The translations under genes were made by a program, and so were the position numbers. The notes under the pieces were generated by a model, which was given only the letters and a program-made list of their open reading frames with translations, did not search any database and was not told the DNA's origin. A stretch of DNA of 38,573 bases from CAYYHA01 sp964471535 (GTDB lineage Bacteria > Myxococcota > Myxococcia > SLRQ01), in NCBI GenBank assembly GCA_964471535.1, contig CAYYHA010000014.1, positions 1 to 38,573 on the forward strand. The letters run 5' to 3'. This document shows, one piece after another, positions 8,704 through 16,932 of this stretch (positions are counted from its first letter, which is position 1; every line of letters begins with the position of its first letter).

Positions 8704-10092
8704 TCAGGCCTCCCCGCGTCCGACCAGTCTACCAGAAAGCGCAAAGTGGCTCGCAGCCTCGACCTCGACCTCCACTAGCGCCCCCACCGGCGCATCGGCG
8801 GCGGTGCCGGGGAAATGCACCATCCAGTTGTGCGAGGTGTGCCCCTGCCGCCAGGCGGGGTCCTTCTTGGCCGGCCCCTCCACCAGGACCTCCACGCGGC
8901 GCCCCAGGTAGGCCTCGGTGTAGGCGCGGGAGATCTCCCGCTGCAGCGCCTGCAAGGTCTCGAGGCGTCGCACCTGCACCGCCCGGGGCACCCGCCCGAG
9001 CTCCTCGCTGTGCCGCGCCGCCCAGGTGCCGGGACGATCGCTGTAGATGAAGGAGTAGAGGTTGGCGAAGCGCACCTCCTCCAGGAGCTCGAGCGTCCGC
9101 TCGAAGTCGGCCTCCGTCTCACCGGGGAAGCCCACGATGATGTCGGTGGTGAGGGCGATGTCGGGCACCGCCTCCCGCAGGCGCGCCACTTTCTCCAGGT
9201 ACTCGGCGGCGGTGTGCTCCCGCCGCATCAGGGCCAGGATTCGGTCGCTGCCGCTTTGCACGGGCAGGTGGAGGTGTCGGGCGAGCTGCGGAATCTCGCG
9301 GTGCGCGCGGAACACCCCCTCGTCCATCTCCCGCGGGTAGCTGGTGGTGTAGCGCAGGCGCACGAGCCCTGGGACCTCGGCGACGCGGTAGAGGAGTTCG
9401 GCGAAGCTGCAGCCGCCGTGGTAGCAATTGACGTTCTGGCCGATGAGGGTGATCTCCTTCACCCCCGCTTCGACGAAGCGCTGCACCTCCGCCACCACCT
9501 CCGGGTAGGGGCGGCTCACCTCGCGCCCGCGGGTGAAGGGCACGATGCAGTAGGTGCAGACCTTGTCGCAGCCCTTCTGGATGGTGACGAATGCGGTCGC
9601 ACTCGGTCGCGTCGGGTCGGGCTCGGCTCGGGGGAACTCGTAGCTGCCGGGGCGGGTGAACTTCGTGTCCAGGATCTGCTGCGCTTCCTCTTTCGCGCGG
9701 CGAACGAGCTCGCCCACCTTTCCCACCGCATCGGGCCCGAAGACGAGGTCGACGAAGGGCGCCTTCTCGAGAAGGCGGTGGCGCTCCTGCTGCGCCACGC
9801 AACCCGCGACACCGATGAGCGGCCGGCGCCCCCCCGCCTTCAGCCGGCGGTAGCGGCCGAGGGCGCTCATCAGCTTCTGCTCGGCCTTCTCGCGCACGGA
9901 GCAGGTGTTCACCAGGATGAGATCGGCCTCTGCAGGATCGTCGACCGGGCGGTACCCCTCCACCCCCAGGAGCTCGACCATCCGCTCGCTGTCGTAGACG
10001 TTCATCTGGCAGCCGAAGGTGTGCACGTACACCCGCGGTCCGTCGTCGTTTTCCCGGCTCCGGCTGCCCCGCAGCTCTACCAGCGATTCCAT
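8704..10092 (-). CDS. miaB: tRNA-2-methylthio-N6-dimethylallyladenosine synthase
   Basis: A radical-SAM methylthiotransferase that adds a methylthio group to i6A37 of tRNAs reading UNN codons. The 462-aa product has all three parts. The N-terminal MTTase domain has cluster ligands Cys28, Cys64 and Cys98. The radical-SAM core has CDKVCTYC (Cys175, 179, 182) followed by VPFTRGRE, and a C-terminal TRAM domain ends the protein. The frame is open 69 codons further upstream, but the ATG at 10092 matches the family start. It is preceded at 8 nt by a good promoter and no ribosome-binding site, so a leaderless message is likely. It heads a run of closely packed genes. Confidence 0.96.
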   Translation of the reverse strand: MESLVELRGSRSRENDDGPRVYVHTFGCQMNVYDSERMVELLGVEGYRPVDDPAEADLILVNTCSVREKAEQKLMSALGRYRRLKAGGRRPLIGVAGCVAQQERHRLLEKAPFVDLVFGPDAVGKVGELVRRAKEEAQQILDTKFTRPGSYEFPRAEPDPTRPSATAFVTIQKGCDKVCTYCIVPFTRGREVSRPYPEVVAEVQRFVEAGVKEITLIGQNVNCYHGGCSFAELLYRVAEVPGLVRLRYTTSYPREMDEGVFRAHREIPQLARHLHLPVQSGSDRILALMRREHTAAEYLEKVARLREAVPDIALTTDIIVGFPGETEADFERTLELLEEVRFANLYSFIYSDRPGTWAARHSEELGRVPRAVQVRRLETLQALQREISRAYTEAYLGRRVEVLVEGPAKKDPAWRQGHTSHNWMVHFPGTAADAPVGALVEVEVEAASHFALSGRLVGRGEA

Positions 10093-10100
10093 CAGCGGCG

Positions 10101-10130
10101 CATATAGCCCACCGCCGGCCGATCTGACAA
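10101..10130 (-). promoter_or_regulatory. Predicted miaB promoter
   Basis: On the minus strand TTGTCA (10125-10130, five of six to consensus), an 18-nt spacer and TATATG (10101-10106) lie 8 nt before the miaB ATG. The A/T-rich hexamer stands out in this GC-rich DNA. The predicted transcription start coincides with the start codon within 1-2 nt. Confidence 0.6.
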
Positions 10131-10135
10131 ACGGA

Positions 10136-10163
10136 CCGCGCCAGTCCTCCCCCTTCGGCGCGG
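10136..10163 (-). terminator. Possible terminator after the VWA gene
   Basis: A perfect 7-bp stem (CCGCGCC/GGCGCGG) with a 14-nt loop, followed on the minus strand by TCCGTTTGT. It lies 25 bp after the VWA-gene stop and abuts the miaB -35 element, so it could insulate the two units. Confidence 0.4.
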
Positions 10164-10187
10164 TGGCCCGGGCGCGCCGACCCGGCT

Positions 10188-11639
10188 TCAGCCCAGGATC
10201 CGTTCGGCCACGCGCGCCAGGTCCCCGAGGGTGATCACCGGCTCTGCGAGGTCGCAGTGCTTTGCATAGGTGGGCATGAGGCTGTCGCCGAAGCCCCACG
10301 AGCGCCGGGGCTCGGGACAGAGCCAGACCACGCGCCGAGCCCGGCGCTTGATATCGGCCAGGTAGGCGGCCCCCGAGGGGTTGCGGTTGTTTCGTCCATC
10401 GCCGAGGACGATCACCGTCGTGCGGGGGCCGACGGCGCCCAGATACCGGGCGTGGAACTCGGCGAAGGCCCGGCCATAGTTACTGTTGGCATAGAGGCTG
10501 ACCACGCGCCCGGTCAGTGAGAGGTCCACGGCCCGGTGCACGTCCGCCTCCTTCAGAAGCGGCGTCGCCTCCCCGAGGTCACTGACGAAGACGAAGCTCC
10601 GCACCCGCTCGAAGACCTCCTGCAGGGTCCAGGTCAGGTGCAGGAAAAAGCGGGCGACGTTCCGCACGCTGTCCGAGACGTCGACGAGGAGCACCAGATC
10701 CGGCCGGTGCCGTGGGCGGCGCCGGTAGACGAGTTCGAGAGGAAGGCCGTCGTATCGAAGGCTCCGGCGCGAGGTGCGGTGGGCGTCGAGGTTCCCACGG
10801 CGCATCCGCCGGCGCCGCCGGCCGAGGCGCTCCTTCAGCCGCCGGGCCAGCGCCTCCACCACCTCCTTCATGCGCTCGATTTCCTCCTGCGTGAGGGCAT
10901 GGAGGGGGCGGTTCAAAAGGTCCTGACCTGCCAGCCCCGCTAGGGCGCGCTGCCGGCTCCGCCAGCTCTCCGTCACCAGGGCCCGTGCGCCGAGATAGAG
11001 GGCATGAATGCGGGCGGCCAGGAGGCGGTCGATCCGAGCGACGAGTTCGGCGTCCAGGCCGAGCTCGGCCCAGGCTGAGCGAATCAGCTCGAGGTCGCCT
11101 TCGATCGCATCGGCACCCGCGCCGGCGGCCACCCGCCGGGCGAAGTGTCCCTGTTGCAGGAAGCCTTCCATCTGGGAGAGGTGAGCTTCGAGGGCGGCGC
11201 GGCGCAGCCGCTCGGCGAGGCGGCGCGCGTCGCCTCGCAGGAGCTCCCGTGTCGGGGCAGCGAGTCGGGCTTCGAGCTCGGCCAAGGCNNNNNNNNNNGC
11301 CAAGGCCGCTTCGATGCGTGCGGCTACCAAAGGCTCGACGCCCCCGTCGGTCAGCGCCTCCACCAGCGACCGCTCGGGCAGCGCGCCCGGCTCGACGCCG
11401 GCGAGAAAGGCGGCATAGACCGCCTCGAAGATCGGCACATCCCGTGCGCGCTTCACCAGGCAGCTCAGGAGCGCCGAGCGCACCGCCACCGGGTCGGCGA
11501 GACCAAGCACCCGGAGGGCCGCCGCAGCGTCGGCAATCTCCGCTGGGGAGACGGGCACCCCGCTCTCCCGGAGGCGGGCGGAAAGCTCCGTGAGGCGCTC
11601 GAGCAACACCTCCCCTTCGCGGGGTGTCTCCAGCGCCAC
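10188..11639 (-). CDS. CoxE-type VWA-domain protein (interrupted by a small N gap)
   Basis: About 477 aa once the internal gap is collapsed. The N-terminal half is helical and CoxE-like. The C-terminal half is a von Willebrand A domain with a MIDAS DVSDS motif (DxSxS), a downstream NSNYG and a GDGRNN loop, so metal-dependent protein binding is likely. CoxE-type VWA proteins normally work with a MoxR-type AAA+ ATPase, but none is present in this window. The start is a GTG with a GGGGAGGG ribosome-binding site, 14 bp after the preceding PilZ gene, so the gene is cotranscribed with it. A cofactor-insertion or complex-assembly role is possible. The actual client is unknown. Confidence 0.85.
   Translation of the reverse strand: MALETPREGEVLLERLTELSARLRESGVPVSPAEIADAAAALRVLGLADPVAVRSALLSCLVKRARDVPIFEAVYAAFLAGVEPGALPERSLVEALTDGGVEPLVAARIEAALXXXXALAELEARLAAPTRELLRGDARRLAERLRRAALEAHLSQMEGFLQQGHFARRVAAGAGADAIEGDLELIRSAWAELGLDAELVARIDRLLAARIHALYLGARALVTESWRSRQRALAGLAGQDLLNRPLHALTQEEIERMKEVVEALARRLKERLGRRRRRMRRGNLDAHRTSRRSLRYDGLPLELVYRRRPRHRPDLVLLVDVSDSVRNVARFFLHLTWTLQEVFERVRSFVFVSDLGEATPLLKEADVHRAVDLSLTGRVVSLYANSNYGRAFAEFHARYLGAVGPRTTVIVLGDGRNNRNPSGAAYLADIKRRARRVVWLCPEPRRSWGFGDSLMPTYAKHCDLAEPVITLGDLARVAERILG
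11289..11298. other. 10-N gap inside the VWA gene, probably artefactual
   Basis: GCCAAGGC occurs on both sides of the gap (11281-11288 and 11299-11306). Removing the ten N and one copy deletes 18 bases, which keeps the reading frame and gives a smooth IEAALAELEARL helix. This strongly suggests an unmerged overlap. Confidence 0.85.
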
Positions 11640-11653
11640 CGCGCCCTCCCCCC

Positions 11654-12058
11654 CTACGATGCGTCCAGGCGTTCCTTGAGCGCCCGCACCATCGCGTCGA
11701 GCCGCGCACGCGTCGCGTCGGGCAGGTCGATGAACTCGATGCCCATCCCCGGCGCTTCCGAGCCACCGGGCTCCACCACGCGCACCACGCGGCCCTCGAT
11801 CTCGGTGGGCGCCTCGTGCTCCGGCAGGGAGACCAAGAGCCGCACCCGCGTGCCCACCGGCTGCGGGTCCTTCGTGTTCACGAACACACCCGATCGGCTG
11901 ATGTTGGTACCGAAGTCGGACAGAAAGCGCTCGGCACTGCGATAGGCGACCAGGATGGGGTGTTCGAGGCGGGGACCCGCCCGCTTCTCCTCAGCGCTCA
12001 CGGGGAGGAGGCTACCACGATCCACCGTCTTGGGGCGACGGCCCGACGGCCACGGCAT
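11654..12058 (-). CDS. PilZ-domain protein, complete c-di-GMP motif
   Basis: A 134-aa single PilZ domain, of the type seen as many paralogues in myxobacteria. Both parts of the c-di-GMP signature are present: Arg26-x3-Arg30 (RAGPR) and Asn52-x-Ser54-x2-Gly57 (NISRSG), followed by the beta-barrel up to GMGIEFIDL and a C-terminal helix. It should therefore bind c-di-GMP. The ATG at 12058 is chosen because a TGAGGG ribosome-binding site, overlapping the stop of the upstream PilZ gene, sits at suitable spacing. It lies between the other PilZ gene and the VWA gene, 14-15 bp from each. Confidence 0.9.
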   Translation of the reverse strand: MPWPSGRRPKTVDRGSLLPVSAEEKRAGPRLEHPILVAYRSAERFLSDFGTNISRSGVFVNTKDPQPVGTRVRLLVSLPEHEAPTEIEGRVVRVVEPGGSEAPGMGIEFIDLPDATRARLDAMVRALKERLDAS

Positions 12059-12073
12059 GCGCCCGATGCGCCC

Positions 12074-12880
12074 TCACTCGACGAGGTGGGCCCGGGCGCG
12101 CACGTAGTCGCGGATCTGGGCCCGGTCCACCTCAGAGAGATAGGTGAAGCGGATCGCGAGGCTGTGGAAGCCGATGCGCGTCCCATCCCGGACCACCTCG
12201 CCCTGCGCCCAAATGGGCTCCTGCTCCCCGGGCAGCGCAAGCTCGAGGTGAACACGCTCACCGACCCGCACCGTGGGCAGCGCCATGGCAGCGAGGAAGA
12301 TGCCGGACTCGCTGATGTCGCTGGCGAGCGCGCGGGCGATGCGCTCGCCCTTCACCACCTTCACGTAGGTCTCGAGGGGGACGCGGGGTGCCCGATCCAC
12401 GTAGACGGGAAGGTCCTCGAGGGGCGCGTCCTCCCCCTCCGGCAGCGGTGCCTTGGGCTCGATACCCCGCGCCGCCACCTCCTCGAGCAGCGCCTCGAGC
12501 GCCTCTCCATGCGCGCGCTCCGGTGCCGGCCCGGGCCCGCCTTCGCCCGCCGAGGGCGCAGGGCCCTCCGCCGGCCCTGCCCCGGGCTCCGCTGGCGCTG
12601 CATCGGCCCCCTCGGCCGGGCCGGCCGACGCCCCCGGCGCCGTCGCCTCCGCTGCGGCCTTCTCTTCGGCCTCGGCCGGCGCCGCGAGCACCGCCTCGTC
12701 GGGTGCCGCCATGTCCTCTGCCGTCGTGGCGCCGAGGAGCGACCGGGCCGGGCTCTGATTCAGCTCGGCCAGGATGCCACCGGTACGTGAGAGACGTTCC
12801 TCGGAGAGGCGGCTCGCGCCGCGCGCCTCGCCCTGCCGGCGTCCGCCGCGCTCCTTCTTGCCCTTCCGACGCCTAGCCAT
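12074..12880 (-). CDS. PilZ-domain protein with long Ala/Pro linker
   Basis: 268 aa. Residues 1-25 are strongly basic (RRRKGKK). Residues about 55-125 are an Ala/Glu/Pro/Gly low-complexity linker, and a PilZ domain occupies about 158-265. The second half of the PilZ signature is intact (Asp188-x-Ser190-x2-Gly193). The first Arg pair is spaced R-x2-R (Arg163, Arg166) instead of R-x3-R, so c-di-GMP binding may be altered or lost. The ATG at 12880 overlaps the stop of the ParA gene by 8 bp, so translation is coupled. An ATG at 13090 would run deep into parA and is rejected. The basic tail could bind membrane, nucleic acid or the ParA partner. That is inference. Confidence 0.87.
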   Translation of the reverse strand: MARRRKGKKERGGRRQGEARGASRLSEERLSRTGGILAELNQSPARSLLGATTAEDMAAPDEAVLAAPAEAEEKAAAEATAPGASAGPAEGADAAPAEPGAGPAEGPAPSAGEGGPGPAPERAHGEALEALLEEVAARGIEPKAPLPEGEDAPLEDLPVYVDRAPRVPLETYVKVVKGERIARALASDISESGIFLAAMALPTVRVGERVHLELALPGEQEPIWAQGEVVRDGTRIGFHSLAIRFTYLSEVDRAQIRDYVRARAHLVE

Positions 12881-13682
12881 GGGCCGCCACCACGGTCTCA
12901 TCCTGGAGCTGCGCCTCACGCTCCAAGAGTTCCCTCGCCACCCGAGCGTAGTCGCGGCTCGCCCGGGACCGCGGGGCGGCGATGCGGAGCGGTTCTCCCG
13001 CGAGAATGGCCTTTTCCACCGCGGTGGTGTCGTGGACCACCGCCTCGAGGGCGTGGTTGCCGAAGAGCCGACGTACGCGTGCATGGACATCGGCGCTGAC
13101 CCGCTGTCCCTTCCGGTACCGCGTCAGCAGGCCGTAGACGCGGTAGGAAAGATGAAGGGTCCCCACCAGCTCGCGCAGCGACTCGGCCATCTTCTCCACC
13201 CCCTGCAGTCCGAAGTAGTTGGCGGCCACGGGGATGAGCACCACGTCGCTGGCGATGAAGGCGTTGAGCGTCAGCTTCGAGAGCGCCGGCGGGCAGTCGA
13301 GCACCAGGTAGTCGTAGTGCTCGAGGAGTGGCTTCAGCTTCACCGAGAGCACGCGCACGGGGATGGCATAGCGGCGCTCGAGTTCGTGCTCCGCCGTGGC
13401 TAGGCGCAGGTTCGATGGCAAGAGATGAAGGCGGGGCAAGGCCTCGTGGACTTCCTCGAGCACCGCCTGCTGCGCGGGAAAGTCGCGCTCGATGAGCACC
13501 TCGTAGGTCGTCGCGGGCAGCGCCTCTGGGTCGAGTCCCAAGCCAAAGGCGCAGTGTCCCTGCGGGTCGAGGTCCACGAGTAGGGTCCGATGACCCGCGG
13601 CAGCGAACTCCGCAGCGAGGTTGATGGCGGTGACGGTCTTGCCCACTCCGCCCTTCTGATTCGCAATCGAGACGACCTTCAT
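12873..13682 (-). CDS. ParA/MinD-family ATPase (orphan)
   Basis: A 269-aa deviant Walker ATPase. MKVVSIANQKGGVGKT carries the Walker A motif with its signature first Lys and catalytic Lys15. VDLDPQG, then DYLVLDCPP (Walker B), follow as in ParA/Soj proteins that position chromosomes, plasmids or protein clusters. No ParB gene or parS-like site is visible nearby, so chromosome partitioning is not supported. The neighbours are PilZ proteins and a membrane protein, which fits a cargo- or complex-positioning ParA. The ATG at 13682 overlaps the upstream stop (TGATG). A frame extension to 13751 lacks family similarity. Confidence 0.9.
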   Translation of the reverse strand: MKVVSIANQKGGVGKTVTAINLAAEFAAAGHRTLLVDLDPQGHCAFGLGLDPEALPATTYEVLIERDFPAQQAVLEEVHEALPRLHLLPSNLRLATAEHELERRYAIPVRVLSVKLKPLLEHYDYLVLDCPPALSKLTLNAFIASDVVLIPVAANYFGLQGVEKMAESLRELVGTLHLSYRVYGLLTRYRKGQRVSADVHARVRRLFGNHALEAVVHDTTAVEKAILAGEPLRIAAPRSRASRDYARVARELLEREAQLQDETVVAAHG

Positions 13683-14302
13683 CACCAGGACTCCCATCCC
13701 CCCGGCCCCTCCGCATCGGCCGCGACGAGGAGCGCATCCACCACCGACCACACGTAGACGACGTCGGCGAGGACGAGCAGGCTCACCCCGGCGACGGCAA
13801 AGTGGGTGCTCAGGGCGGGGATGTCGTTCGAGCTCAAGACGAAGCCGATGCCCGAGAACAGGCTCACCACGAAGGCTGCCGTGAACACGATGCCTCGGTC
13901 CAGATACCGCCCGCTGGCAAGGTGCCCGAGGCCAGGGAAGATGCCGGCCCCCACACAGGCGACCGCGGCCCGCAGGGTCGGGTCCAACGTGGCGGTGTAG
14001 GTCGCTCCGCCGCTCGCCGCCCAGCGACCGCCTCGCGGGGGCGCCGGCCAGCTCCCAGGATCCACGGGCGCCCCAAGAGGTTGGGCCGCGTGCGATGCCC
14101 CTGACGCGCCGTGCGTGGCATCCGCCCCCTGTGCGGCGCTGCCGCGGCGCGCCGCCAGCGCCCAGGTGGAGAGGAACGGCGCCCGGAGGGCCGGCGCCAG
14201 CCCCACGTCCACGGGGCGCCGTGAGGCGGCGGAGGCGCCGTCGCCCGCCGGCAATCCAGGGGCCACGGCCAGCAGGCCCACACTCACGACGATGGCGACC
14301 AT
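13682..14302 (-). CDS. Membrane protein of unknown function
   Basis: 206 aa, not recognised as a named family. An N-terminal hydrophobic segment (residues 1-18) looks like a signal peptide. A Pro/Ala/Ser-rich stretch to about residue 100 is followed by about three membrane segments (around 110-128, 138-158 and 168-192). The block GAGIFPGLGHLASGRYLDRG resembles short Gly-rich motifs of small TM2-like membrane proteins. A GAGGAG ribosome-binding site lies just before the ATG, and the stop overlaps the parA start. Coupling to parA suggests it could be the membrane anchor or partner of that ATPase. Confidence 0.7.
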   Translation of the reverse strand: MVAIVVSVGLLAVAPGLPAGDGASAASRRPVDVGLAPALRAPFLSTWALAARRGSAAQGADATHGASGASHAAQPLGAPVDPGSWPAPPRGGRWAASGGATYTATLDPTLRAAVACVGAGIFPGLGHLASGRYLDRGIVFTAAFVVSLFSGIGFVLSSNDIPALSTHFAVAGVSLLVLADVVYVWSVVDALLVAADAEGPGGWESW

Positions 14303-14339
14303 GGCTCCTCTTCTAGCAGGCGCCGGCGCATCCGACCCC

Positions 14340-14996
<657 letters not shown>

Positions 14997-15007
14997 CACG
15001 CCCTCCT

Positions 15008-15706
15008 TCACGGCCGCGGCCGAACCGTGCGCTGCTCGATGGGTTTGCGGTAGTTCGTGCCCTGGAAGATGCGCTGCACGTAGATCTGGGGCGTGTGGAT
15101 CTGGTCCGGGTCGAGCTCTCCGACCTCCACCAGCTCCTCGACCTCAGCGATGGTGACCTTTCCCGCAGCGGCCATGATGGGCGAGAAGTTCCGCGCGGTC
15201 TTTCGGTAGACGAGGTTGCCCGCCTTGTCCCCCTTCCACGCCCGGATGATCGTGTAGTCCGCCTTCAGGGGCAGTTCGAAGACGTAGTGGACGCCATCGA
15301 TCACGCGGGTCTCCTTCCCCTCGGCCACCTGCGTCCCGTAGCCGGTGGGGGTGTAGAAACCGCCGATGCCCGCCCCGCCGGCGCGGATACGCTCGGCGAG
15401 GGTCCCTTGGGGGACGAGCTCCACTTCGAGCTCCCCGGCGAGGAACTGCCGCTCGAACTCCTTGTTCTCCCCCACGTACGAGCTCACCATCTTCTTTACC
15501 TGCTTGTTCTGGAGCAGGATGCCGAGCCCGTCGTCGGTGGTGCCACAGTTGTTCGAAATGATGGTGAGATCCTTTACGCCCCTCTCCCGCAGGGCGAGGA
15601 TGCAGTTCTCGGGATTCCCACACAGCCCGAAGCCGCCGGCCATGATCACCGCACCATCGGGAATGTCGGCGATCGCCGCGGCCGCATTCGGATAGACCTT
15701 GTTCAT
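15008..15706 (-). CDS. scoA: 3-oxoacid CoA-transferase, subunit A
   Basis: The alpha subunit of the CoA-transferase, 232 aa, of full length. The GGFGLCGNPENCI CoA-binding loop lies at residues about 24-36, with SNNCGTTDDGLG and a GGFYTPTGYGT block in the middle. A GAGAGG ribosome-binding site precedes the ATG. It sits between the thiolase gene (47 bp upstream) and scoB (11 bp downstream), which fits a ketone-body or short-chain acyl-CoA utilisation operon. Confidence 0.95.
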   Translation of the reverse strand: MNKVYPNAAAAIADIPDGAVIMAGGFGLCGNPENCILALRERGVKDLTIISNNCGTTDDGLGILLQNKQVKKMVSSYVGENKEFERQFLAGELEVELVPQGTLAERIRAGGAGIGGFYTPTGYGTQVAEGKETRVIDGVHYVFELPLKADYTIIRAWKGDKAGNLVYRKTARNFSPIMAAAGKVTIAEVEELVEVGELDPDQIHTPQIYVQRIFQGTNYRKPIEQRTVRPRP

Positions 15707-15753
15707 GATGTACGACCTCTCACGTCAGATGCCGTCAGGGGGCGAATGGCGCT

Positions 15754-16932
15754 TCACCGCTCGACCACGAGGGCGATGCCCTCGCCACCGCCGATGCACA
15801 GGCTCACGCACCCGAGCTTCTTGTCCTCGTCGATCATCGTATAGAGCAGCGTGACCAAGAGCCGGGTCCCCGAGGCACCAATCGGATGCCCCAGGGCGAC
15901 CGCGCCGCCCCGGACGTTGACTTTCTCCTCGGAAAGCCCCAGCTCCCGGTTGTTCACGAGCGCCACGACTGCGAAGGCCTCGTTGATCTCCCACAGGTCG
16001 ATCTCCTCCACCTTCGTTCCCGCTGACTGCATGGCGGCCCGGATGGCGTCCGCCGGGGCGACGGTGAACCACTCGGGCTTCCGGGCCGCCCCTCCGTAGC
16101 CCTTGATGGTGGCAAGCGGCGTCCGCCCCAACGCTTCGCAGCGCTCGCGGCTCATGAGCACCACCGCCGCCGCGCCGTCGTTGATCGAAGAGGCGTTCCC
16201 CGCGGTGATCGTACCGTCCTTCTGGAAGGCGGGGCGGAGGGAGGGGATCTTGTCGGGCCGCGCGTTCTTCGGCCCATCGTCGGTGTCGACCACGATGGGG
16301 TCGCCCTTTCGCTGCGGCACCTTCACTGGGACGATCTCCGCCTTGAACTTCCCCGCCTCCATCGCTGCGATGGCTCGCTTCGTGGACTGCACCGCGTAGC
16401 GATCCTGCTCCTCGCGGGGAATTTTGCACTCGCGGGCGCACAGCTCACCGGCGTTGCCCATGTGGAAGTCGTTGTAGGGGTCCCACAGCCCGTCGTAGAT
16501 CATCAGGTCCACGAGCTCGCCGTTGCCCATGCGGTAGCCGCTGCGGGCCTTAGGCAGGGCGTAGGGGGCGTTGCTCATGGATTCCATGCCGCCGGCCACC
16601 ACCACGTCGGCGTCGCCGTTGGCGATGATCTGAGCACCCAGGATCACGGTCTTCAGGCCGCTGCCACAGACCTTGTTCACGGTGGTGCAAGGCACGCTCT
16701 CCGGGAGCCCTGCACCCAGGGCGGCCTGCCGCGCGGGCGCTTGGCCGACCCCGGCCTGCAGCACCTCACCCATGAGGACCTCCTGCACCTCCTCCGGCGC
16801 GACACCGGCGCGCTCGAGGGCGCCGGAGATGGCTACCGCGCCCAACTTCGGAGCGGAGAGCGGCGCAAGGGAGCCTTGAAAGGCCCCGATGGGAGTTCTC
16901 GCGGCACCCACGATGACGACTTCACGGCTCAT
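15754..16932 (-). CDS. Acetyl-CoA acetyltransferase (thiolase)
   Basis: Condenses or cleaves acetoacetyl-CoA and acetyl-CoA. The 392-aa product is the normal thiolase length. It has the nucleophilic Cys89 in TTVNKVCGSG, GGMESMSNAP, GHPIGASGTR with the catalytic His, and the late CVSLCIGGG with the second catalytic Cys. The ATG at 16932 is chosen because AAGGAGAGAGCC precedes it and the family N-terminus (SREVVIVGAARTPIG) begins there. It overlaps the stop of the TPR lipoprotein gene by 11 bp. With scoAB it forms an acetoacetate pathway. A biosynthetic role (for example polyhydroxybutyrate) is possible, but no reductase or synthase is near. Confidence 0.95.
   Translation of the reverse strand: MSREVVIVGAARTPIGAFQGSLAPLSAPKLGAVAISGALERAGVAPEEVQEVLMGEVLQAGVGQAPARQAALGAGLPESVPCTTVNKVCGSGLKTVILGAQIIANGDADVVVAGGMESMSNAPYALPKARSGYRMGNGELVDLMIYDGLWDPYNDFHMGNAGELCARECKIPREEQDRYAVQSTKRAIAAMEAGKFKAEIVPVKVPQRKGDPIVVDTDDGPKNARPDKIPSLRPAFQKDGTITAGNASSINDGAAAVVLMSRERCEALGRTPLATIKGYGGAARKPEWFTVAPADAIRAAMQSAGTKVEEIDLWEINEAFAVVALVNNRELGLSEEKVNVRGGAVALGHPIGASGTRLLVTLLYTMIDEDKKLGCVSLCIGGGEGIALVVER

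Noticed and set aside
8815..10107. 430-codon plus-strand frame opposite miaB
   Set aside because: Shadow of miaB. The His/Leu/Glu-rich composition is typical of antisense frames here.
12873..13682. Chromosome-partition (parAB) locus
   Set aside because: The ParA-like ATPase has no adjacent ParB and no parS-like 16-mer is seen.
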